18,653 bases of DNA, from positions 1 to 18,653 of the forward strand of contig CAZVFX010000137.1 in NCBI GenBank assembly GCA_964626565.1, in the 5' to 3' direction. The notes beneath the pieces are model-generated. The model was not told where the DNA came from. It worked only from the letters and a program-made list of their open reading frames with translations, and ran no database searches. Position numbers and translations under genes: made by a program. Of the stretch, positions 13,820 to 18,653 are shown piece after piece. The stretch is from CAZVFX01 sp964626565. GTDB lineage: Bacteria; Myxococcota_A; UBA9042; CAIXZC01. How positions within the stretch are numbered: position 1 is the first letter of the stretch; every line of letters starts with the position of its first letter.

Positions 13820-15898
13820 GTGGGTAGTGGCAACAAGAAGAGCGAACCGTCAGTTGAACAGCGCGGGTCGCGACCCTCGAAGCTGTTTGGGAACCAGCGG
13901 GACTTCCTGCTGCTGGGTAATCTCCAGACGGGCAAGTCGACGCTGTTCAGGCGCATGTGTGGAGACTTGCACGATGATGTCGCCATCCCTGGCTCATCCC
14001 TCACAATTGTGCGCGGGCGGTACAGCCCCTCTCCGCTCGACCGGATTGCCGTGGTCGGCAGTCTGTTGGCCCGGCTAAGAGGGGTCCGGCGTCCCCCTTC
14101 CGCCGAGGGTCAGCCGTGGCTCATCGATGCCCCCGGCACCGCGACGCTGTTCCCGCAAAGTGAAGAGGAGATGGTGGCTAGGGATGCACTTCTGCTCATG
14201 AATCCCGGGGCGATCATTCTGGTCGCCGACGAAAAGAACCTCAGCCGGTCCCTGGCCCTGCTGCTCCATGCCGCCCAGTTCGGCCTTCCCACCCTGGTTG
14301 TGCTCAACATGGCCGACGAGGCGAGCCTGCAGGGCGTCACCATCGATACGGAGTGGCTGTCCGAGCAACTGAATGTGGATTTCGTGCGCACCGTGGCTCT
14401 GGAGGGCCGGGGCGTTGCCGATCTGTCCCGGCGTCTTCTCGCGCCGAGACTGCCCAACCCCGGAGTGACTTTCCCCGAGGCCATAGAGAGTTCCTTGCAG
14501 CAGCTTGAGTCCATCCTGGCCGGGGCGCGCATCGCCCCCCGGGCGTTGGCTGTGCAACTGCTGGGAGGAGACGAAACCGCGGCCCGCCTCGTGAAGGCCG
14601 ATTTGGGTGAGGCGGTGCTGACGGACGCCATGGCCGTCGTGGACTCCCTGGCCGCCGCTTCCGCCCGGCCGCTGGACGTCATTCTCACCGAAGTTTTCCA
14701 CGACCATGCGGGTCGTCTGGCCGCCCGCGCGGTGACGCGTCCTCCTGTCGAGCGGGTGCCGTTGTTGGAGCGTTTTGGGAGGCTGGCTCAGCATCCGCTG
14801 TCCGGTCCCCTCATCGCGGCGTTGGTGGTGGCTGCCGCGTACCTTTTCGTGGGTAAGCTGGGCGCCACCCTGGTGGTCGACTGGCTGAATGCGACCCTGT
14901 TCGAGGGCATCCTCTATCCGATCCTGGACGGCCTCATGGAGCTGGTACCCTGGCCCATCGTCGTCGACGCACTCATGGACCGGGATTTCGGGGTTCTTCC
15001 TTCCGGACTGTTTCTGGCCTTTGGTCTTGTGCTGCCGGTGCTGCTGTTCTTCTATTTTGCTTTCGCCCTGTTGAGGGATTCGGGATACCTGGCCCGGCTG
15101 TCGGTGCTGCTCGACCGGCTGTTTCGCATGGTGGGCCTCAACGGCAAGGGAGTGCTGCCCCTGGCCATGGGTTTTTCCTGTGTGACCATGGCGTTGATCA
15201 CCACCCGGATGCTGGAGTCCCGGCGGGAGCGGATCATCGCCTCCCTCATCCTGCTTTCCGGGGTGCCCTGCGCACCGTTGCTCGGGGTGATGCTGGTCAT
15301 TCTGGGAGATATGCCGGTGAGTGCGCCGCTGGTGGTCTTCGGCGTAATCGCGTTCCAGATGCTGCTGGCGGGATGGGCGGCCAACCGGCTGCTGCCCGGC
15401 CTCACCGCGGACTTCATAATGGAAGTTCCGCAGATGCGCGTCCCGCGCGTGAGAGCCGTACTTCGTCTCACGGTGCTGCAGACCTATCACTTCATGAAAG
15501 AGGCGGTGCCCTATTTTGTGCTCGCCTCCCTGGTGTTGTTTGTCTTTGACCGGGTCGGAGGCTTGACTCTCATCGAACGAATCGCACATCCCTTGACTCA
15601 CGGTGTTCTCGGTTTGCCCGATGAATCTGTGCAAGTGTTCATCAAGACGCTCATCAGGCGGGAAAACGGTGCCACTGAACTGGAGCATCTCAGTGGAGGG
15701 TTTACAAATCTGCAACTCGTGGTGACCATGGTGGTCATGACTTTCCTGACCCCGTGCGTTAACGCCATAATCGTGCTTTTCAAAGAGCGGGGGCCGAAGG
15801 TGGGCGCAGTACTTCTCGTCTTCGTCTCCACATATGCGGTACTGGTTGGGGCGATGGTGTATTTCGTCTGCTCAACCTTGGGAATAACGTTCTCTTGA
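13820..15898 (+). CDS. feoB: FeoB-type ferrous iron transporter, divergent core
   Basis: A 692-residue inner-membrane protein. The N-terminal GTPase domain shows P-loop GNLQTGKST (33-41), DAPG (103-106), the FeoB-specific 'SEEEMVARDALL' (114-125) and NMAD (163-166). After a helical region the membrane part begins near residue 325 and carries about ten helices with two Gate-like repeats: 'RDSGYLARLSVLLDR' then 'GLNGKGVLPLAMGFSC' (to C454), and a C-terminal 'TPC' (C646). Canonical FeoB has GCNVP and a later CSAR motif; here they read 'GFSCVTM' and 'GVPCAPL'. The cysteines stay but the NVP and SAR parts are lost, so selectivity may differ. The GTG start at 13820 follows GAGAGG. It probably imports Fe(II), repressed via the upstream iron box. 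Another divalent metal is possible. Confidence 0.9.
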   Translation: MGSGNKKSEPSVEQRGSRPSKLFGNQRDFLLLGNLQTGKSTLFRRMCGDLHDDVAIPGSSLTIVRGRYSPSPLDRIAVVGSLLARLRGVRRPPSAEGQPWLIDAPGTATLFPQSEEEMVARDALLLMNPGAIILVADEKNLSRSLALLLHAAQFGLPTLVVLNMADEASLQGVTIDTEWLSEQLNVDFVRTVALEGRGVADLSRRLLAPRLPNPGVTFPEAIESSLQQLESILAGARIAPRALAVQLLGGDETAARLVKADLGEAVLTDAMAVVDSLAAASARPLDVILTEVFHDHAGRLAARAVTRPPVERVPLLERFGRLAQHPLSGPLIAALVVAAAYLFVGKLGATLVVDWLNATLFEGILYPILDGLMELVPWPIVVDALMDRDFGVLPSGLFLAFGLVLPVLLFFYFAFALLRDSGYLARLSVLLDRLFRMVGLNGKGVLPLAMGFSCVTMALITTRMLESRRERIIASLILLSGVPCAPLLGVMLVILGDMPVSAPLVVFGVIAFQMLLAGWAANRLLPGLTADFIMEVPQMRVPRVRAVLRLTVLQTYHFMKEAVPYFVLASLVLFVFDRVGGLTLIERIAHPLTHGVLGLPDESVQVFIKTLIRRENGATELEHLSGGFTNLQLVVTMVVMTFLTPCVNAIIVLFKERGPKVGAVLLVFVSTYAVLVGAMVYFVCSTLGITFS

Positions 15899-15913
15899 AT
15901 CGAGGAGGGGACC

Positions 15914-16582
15914 GTGGAGATTCTTAGCAGCAAGGCCGAACATGCTCTGGAAGCGATGCTAATGGCTGAGGAGCGTGGCGCTGAGCAAGGCGAAAATGGA
16001 GCTGCGTGTGCGCACCCGGAAAGCGTACCACCGGAAGCGCTCGAGGCTCTGGAGCGGCTGGGCTTCGTGGCGGCCTCCGACGGAGCATTGCTCCTGACTA
16101 CCTCGGGTCGAAAAGTGGCGGAAGATGTGGTGCGCCGGCACCGGCTTACGGAAGTGTTGCTGGACACGGTTCTAGGTCTCGACCGGCAGCGGGGCTTCGA
16201 CATCAGTTGCCAGATGGAGCACCAGATGCCGCCCGAGATGTCGGAGGCGTTCTGCACGCTCCTGGGGCACCCGGAGACCTGCCCCCACGGCTGGCCCATA
16301 CCGCCCGGGCCGTGCTGCCAGGCCGGCAAAACAGCCGTCACCAGCCAGGTCGTACCCCTCACCGCGCTGAAACCCGGCGAGAAGGGCCGGCTGTTCATGA
16401 TCAAGCCGAAAACCCATGACCGCCTGCACCGGCTTACTTCCCTGGGGCTGAGGCCGGGGGTCATAGTTGAATTGCACGCCACCAGCCCCGCCCTGTGCTT
16501 CAGGTTCGAGGGCACCGAGCTGGCGGTTGAAGAGGATGTGGCTGAGGACATACACGTGACCAGGTTGAAATCGAGGTCTTGA
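15914..16582 (+). CDS. DtxR-family metal-binding domain fused to FeoA (SH3) domain, HTH eroded
   Basis: A 222-residue protein. The GTG at 15914 has GAGGAGGGG just before it. Residues 70-135 match the DtxR metal-binding and dimerisation domain: 'RRHRLTE' (H76, E80), 'CQMEH' (C99, E102, H103) and the 'GHPETCPHGWPIP' tail. Residues 147-217 form a FeoA/SH3-like domain ('LKPGEKGRLFMI', 'LTSLGLRPGVIVEL'). The first ~60 residues, where the winged helix should be, lack a recognisable recognition helix ('AHPESVPPEALEALERLGF'). It may sense metal without binding DNA, or act on FeoB as FeoA does (inference). C114, C123, C134 and C135 are extra cysteines. It lies 15 bases after feoB, and its stop is 14 bases before the next start. 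Confidence 0.85.
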   Translation: MEILSSKAEHALEAMLMAEERGAEQGENGAACAHPESVPPEALEALERLGFVAASDGALLLTTSGRKVAEDVVRRHRLTEVLLDTVLGLDRQRGFDISCQMEHQMPPEMSEAFCTLLGHPETCPHGWPIPPGPCCQAGKTAVTSQVVPLTALKPGEKGRLFMIKPKTHDRLHRLTSLGLRPGVIVELHATSPALCFRFEGTELAVEEDVAEDIHVTRLKSRS

Positions 16583-16596
16583 CACCGGGAGGCATT

Positions 16597-17043
16597 ATGA
16601 CTGGAGAAAAGCGGTTGGAGCTGTCGGCATCCCTGGAGGACTATCTGGAGACCATCTACACCCTCATCCAGGAGAAGAAGGTGGCCAGAGTCCGGGATAT
16701 CGCCCGGGCCCGGGGAGTGCGCGCCGGGTCCGTATCGCCGGCCATGCGCCGGTTGGCCGATCTCGGGCTTCTGAAGTACGAGCAGCGGGAGTACATCGAC
16801 TTGACCGAAGAGGGAGAGAGACAGGCTTTGAGGGTCGTTATGCGTCACCGTATGCTGACCAGGTTTCTCGTCGACGTCCTGTCCATGACCGAGGCCGCAG
16901 CCGAGCCCGACGCATGCGCGATGGAGCACAACATGTCCGACGAGGCGATGCGCAGGCTCACCGGGCTGATGGAGTTCCTGCAGGAGAACCCCCAGGTCGC
17001 CGCCAACTTCCTCGCGAAGGTCCGTGACCACCTCGCCGGCTAA
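16597..17043 (+). CDS. DtxR/MntR-family metal-dependent repressor, short form
   Basis: A 148-residue repressor without SH3 domain, the length of MntR. The winged helix-turn-helix is intact (residues 30-72: 'VRDIARARGVRAGSVSPAMRRLADLGLL' then 'IDLTEEGERQA'). Metal ligands combine two subfamilies: D15 and E18 ('LEDYLETIY') as in MntR D8/E11; H84 matching H77; then 'CAMEH' (C107, E110, H111), where the Cys replaces MntR E99 and recalls DtxR C102. The metal could therefore be Mn(II) or Fe(II). The ATG at 16597 has GGGAGG just upstream; a TTG at 16579 overlapping the previous stop is less likely. As the third gene of the Feo unit it is the best candidate to bind the iron box at 13784-13797. Confidence 0.88.
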   Translation: MTGEKRLELSASLEDYLETIYTLIQEKKVARVRDIARARGVRAGSVSPAMRRLADLGLLKYEQREYIDLTEEGERQALRVVMRHRMLTRFLVDVLSMTEAAAEPDACAMEHNMSDEAMRRLTGLMEFLQENPQVAANFLAKVRDHLAG

Positions 17044-17059
17044 CGCCAGGTCTCGATAA

Positions 17060-17088
17060 TTGACGCCTCGCGCTCGCATTGTTATCCT
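17060..17088 (+). promoter_or_regulatory. Sigma70-like promoter of the propeller lipoprotein gene
   Basis: TTGACG (17060-17065), a 17-base spacer and TATCCT (17083-17088). Transcription would start near 17095, about 46 bases before the ATG. It separates this gene from the Feo unit. Confidence 0.6.
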
Positions 17089-17104
17089 GTGTCCAACCTT
17101 TTGA

Positions 17105-17120
17105 TTCCGCCCGGGCGGAA
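17105..17120. promoter_or_regulatory. Perfect 16-bp palindrome in the predicted 5' leader
   Basis: TTCCGCCCGGGCGGAA lies between the predicted start of transcription and the ribosome site (GGGAG, near 17130). It could be a protein-binding operator or, as RNA, a short hairpin. It could also be a weak terminator of the Feo unit, but there is no T-run after it. Confidence 0.5.
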
Positions 17121-17140
17121 CTGACTTCGGGAGACAAACC

Positions 17141-18268
17141 ATGAGGAAACTCCTCGCTCTGACCTGCCTGCTCGTTCTGGCCGCCGGTTGCCCCGATGAC
17201 GGCGCCAACGTGGGGCCGGGCGACAATGACTACACAATCTCGGACCCCGACACGACCGGCGACTCCACCACTGCCAAAGACACTGTGCAGAAAGACTCGG
17301 GACCCCCCTTCGACAATCAGTTGGGTTGGAAGGTTGTGGACACCGGCGAAAGCGAAACCTGGTATGACCTCATGGGCGCGGAAGCGGCCGAAGACTACGA
17401 GGTGTTTCTCTCCGGCGGCCTGGGCGCGGTGGCGTGGTATCACTCCGGCAAGGATGAGTGGAACCATATCAACCTGGCCCAGTCGGTGGAAGTAAAAGGC
17501 GTGTGGGCGATTTCTCACGAGTACGTCGTGATTTGCGGGGAAGGCGGCCTGCTCAAGCGCTACTATGACTGGAAGACCAACGGTGTTCTCGACTGGTATG
17601 ACGATGATCTTTCTACCGGGGTCAATGCCGACCTGGAAGACGTCTGGGGTACCGACGCCGACGACCTGTGGGTAGTGGGCGCTGAAGGCGCCATTCTCCA
17701 GTGGGACGGAACCAACTGGGAGCAGCACACTCCTTCCGAACTGGGCATCGGCACCCCGGCTCCCGACCTCAACGCGGTCTATTCCCCGGAGCCTGGAACC
17801 GCGTACATCGGCGGGGACGAGATCTTCATCACCTACAAGGACGGCGCGTTCACCGTCGATTTCGACGTGGTCGGCACCCACCGGATCCGCAGCATCTACG
17901 GCGCGGCGGGGAAAGTGTGGGTCGGGGCTGAAAAGGGAACGGTGCTGGAGTTGCAGGCGGACGGCTCATTCAGTCCGCTGTCAACTATCAATCCGGGCAC
18001 CAAGGTCAACGCCATGTGGTACTCCCCCGCCGGCACGCTGTACGCCGGGGGCGGCCAGCCCTTCGCAATGCTGTGGCAATATGACGCAGGCACCGACAGT
18101 TGGGACTTCCTTGAGGTCAAGTCCCCCTCTTTCATCAAGGAGGACGGGGCCTATTTCAACCGGGTAAGCGCCCAGGCCAGGCTCAGCGGCATCTGGGGCA
18201 CCGACGACGAGAACATCTTCATCACCACCAAGGAAAAGCAGGTTGTTCACTACGCGGTACACCCCTAG
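17141..18268 (+). CDS. Surface or periplasmic lipoprotein with beta-propeller-like repeats
   Basis: A 375-residue lipoprotein. The ATG follows GGGAG. The signal ends in a classic lipobox 'LAAGC' (C17), followed by a Thr/Asp/Ser-rich linker to about residue 55, as in many Myxococcota lipoproteins. The rest holds imperfect repeats of one blade-like unit: 'VWAISHEYVVICGEGGLL', 'VWGTDADDLWVVGAEGAIL', 'IYGAAGKVWVGAEKGTVL' and 'IWGTDDENIFITTKEKQVV', each followed by a short strand such as 'QWDGTNW'. This pattern fits a beta-propeller of the type often found in exported proteins of that phylum. No catalytic residues are evident; it may bind ligands or partners. It has its own promoter and is probably monocistronic. 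Confidence 0.85.
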   Translation: MRKLLALTCLLVLAAGCPDDGANVGPGDNDYTISDPDTTGDSTTAKDTVQKDSGPPFDNQLGWKVVDTGESETWYDLMGAEAAEDYEVFLSGGLGAVAWYHSGKDEWNHINLAQSVEVKGVWAISHEYVVICGEGGLLKRYYDWKTNGVLDWYDDDLSTGVNADLEDVWGTDADDLWVVGAEGAILQWDGTNWEQHTPSELGIGTPAPDLNAVYSPEPGTAYIGGDEIFITYKDGAFTVDFDVVGTHRIRSIYGAAGKVWVGAEKGTVLELQADGSFSPLSTINPGTKVNAMWYSPAGTLYAGGGQPFAMLWQYDAGTDSWDFLEVKSPSFIKEDGAYFNRVSAQARLSGIWGTDDENIFITTKEKQVVHYAVHP

Positions 18269-18313
18269 GAAAGGCGTGGAGGTGTGGAGGGAATTCCCGA
18301 CGCATTTGCCGTA

Positions 18314-18349
18314 CCTTCAAGCCTTCAAGCCTTCAGGCCTTCAAGCCTT
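18314..18349 (+). repeat. Four-and-a-half copies of an 8-bp tandem repeat
   Basis: The unit CCTTCAAG occurs four times in a row (18314-18345, third copy CCTTCAGG), plus a partial CCTT. The last copy with the following bases can fold as TTCAA-GCC-TTGAA, then an A-run. It lies 45 bases after the lipoprotein stop and just before the tRNA promoter. The rest of the 18269-18416 gap holds no gene that I can see. Confidence 0.8.
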
Positions 18350-18358
18350 GAAAAATGC

Positions 18359-18387
18359 TTGACAACATTTTCGGCCGGGGATATACA
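18359..18387 (+). promoter_or_regulatory. Strong sigma70 promoter for the tRNA genes
   Basis: Consensus TTGACA (18359-18364), a 17-base spacer and TATACA (18382-18387). The predicted start is near 18394, about 23 bases before tRNA-Gln, behind a GC-rich 'CCCGC' stretch that could make it sensitive to stringent control (inference). Confidence 0.8.
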
Positions 18388-18416
18388 AAACCCGCTTTTA
18401 CGGTTTGATATTTTGA

Positions 18417-18487
18417 AGGGGGATCGTCTAAGGGCAGGACAGTGGTCTCTGGATCCACTAATCTAGGTTCGAATCCTAGTCCCCCTG
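18417..18487 (+). tRNA. tRNA-Gln (anticodon CTG)
   Basis: A full cloverleaf: acceptor AGGGGGA (18417-18423) pairs with TCCCCCT (18480-18486), with G as discriminator base. The D arm is GTCT/GGAC. The anticodon arm is GTGGT-CTCTGGA-TCCAC with anticodon CTG. The T arm is CTAGG-TTCGAAT-CCTAG. The innermost anticodon-stem pair is T-T (positions 31/39), a mismatch. Pair 1-72 is A-T, a weak pair as in other bacterial tRNA-Gln. CCA is not encoded. A run of seven T (18488-18494) follows directly. Confidence 0.95.
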
Positions 18488-18598
18488 TTTTTTTCTCGGC
18501 TCCGCTTCCACTGCCCAGGTGGCGCCGGAACATTGCCACTCCGCTCCGACATGTAACTCGATGTGGCGTAGAAGTGGTGTTTGCAGAATTGATATTGT

Positions 18599-18653
18599 GG
18601 CCCATTAGTCTAGTTGGTTAGGACGCCGGCCTCTCAAGCCGGTAGGACGGGTT
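18599..18653 (+). tRNA. tRNA-Glu (anticodon CTC), cut by the window end
   Basis: The 5' acceptor strand GGCCCAT is followed by TA, a D arm GTCT...GGAC, and the anticodon arm CCGGC-CTCTCAA-GCCGG with anticodon CTC. The window ends in the T arm (CGGGTT), so the 3' half of the acceptor stem is not visible. It lies 111 bases after tRNA-Gln with no clear promoter of its own, so the two may share a transcript. Confidence 0.93.

Noticed and set aside
14075..15715. Long open frame (546 codons) on the minus strand, His/Gln-rich
   Set aside because: It is the antisense of feoB. Its composition (Gln, His, Gly, Arg) is typical of a shadow frame in GC-rich DNA, and it has no recognisable domain.
15598..17226. 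Open frame of 542 codons on the minus strand
   Set aside because: It runs antisense across three well-supported plus-strand genes and their boundaries; it is Ser/Arg-rich without any domain.
18488..18494. Run of seven T after tRNA-Gln as an intrinsic terminator
   Set aside because: The only stem before it is the tRNA acceptor and T arm itself, so there is no separate hairpin. It could also simply be spacer, and the next tRNA has no clear promoter.
18333..18605. Minus-strand frame with 'GLGFEPRLVDPETTVLPLDDPP'-like sequence
   Set aside because: It is an antisense translation of tRNA-Gln; such tRNA-derived peptides are a known annotation artefact.
1..18653. CRISPR array or restriction/defence system
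   Set aside because: No regularly spaced repeats of suitable length were seen; the only tandem repeat has an 8-base unit. No defence-type protein domains were recognised.

Overview
The window looks like a piece of a Gram-negative chromosome of moderately high GC content (my impression is about 60%). It is rich in lipoproteins, outer-membrane beta-barrels and c-type cytochromes. The best guess is a deltaproteobacterial or Myxococcota-like lineage. This rests on the 'VWGTDADDLWVVG'-type propeller lipoprotein, the many CxxCH lipoproteins and the DtxR/FeoA arrangement. No marker gene settles the taxonomy.

Layout. (1) Positions 1-524, plus strand: the 3' part of an outer-membrane transporter-like barrel, convergent with the next block. 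(2) Positions 549-13722, minus strand: an unbroken run of 14 genes, mostly separated by fewer than 20 bases or overlapping (ATGA, TTGA, GTGA and TAATG junctions), read from about 13.7 kb down to 0.5 kb. In order of transcription: a small membrane protein of unknown function; a UDP-galactopyranose-mutase-like FAD protein; two monoheme lipoproteins; a monoheme porin-cytochrome fusion; a diheme lipoprotein; a GT39-like membrane glycosyltransferase; a Rieske protein; a split cytochrome b (b6-like and subunit IV-like); a membrane-anchored octaheme cytochrome; a cupredoxin/CnaB-like protein; a second beta-barrel; and a last monoheme lipoprotein. (3) Positions 13642-13819: a divergent control region. 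It holds a sigma70-like promoter for the minus-strand run and, for the plus strand, a perfect 14-bp DtxR/IdeR-like palindrome next to a -35-like element. (4) Positions 13820-17041, plus strand: a divergent FeoB, a DtxR-FeoA protein whose DNA-binding helices look eroded, and a short complete DtxR/MntR-family repressor. (5) Positions 17141-18268: a beta-propeller-like lipoprotein with its own promoter. (6) The right end: tRNA-Gln(CTG) behind a near-consensus promoter, and the start of tRNA-Glu(CTC).

How it may work together (inference). The Rieske/split-b complex is a quinol-oxidising (or quinone-reducing) module. The octaheme protein probably replaces cytochrome c1/f as its membrane-bound electron relay. 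Lipoprotein cytochromes and the cupredoxin could carry electrons through the periplasm to the porin-cytochrome, whose layout resembles the Fe(II)-oxidising Cyc2. Together the cluster encodes 14 covalent c-type haem sites, two predicted b haems, one 2Fe-2S centre and one possible copper site. No terminal oxidase or known reductase is in the window, so the direction of electron flow and the electron donor or acceptor are open. The adjacent Feo/DtxR unit makes an iron theme tempting but does not prove it.
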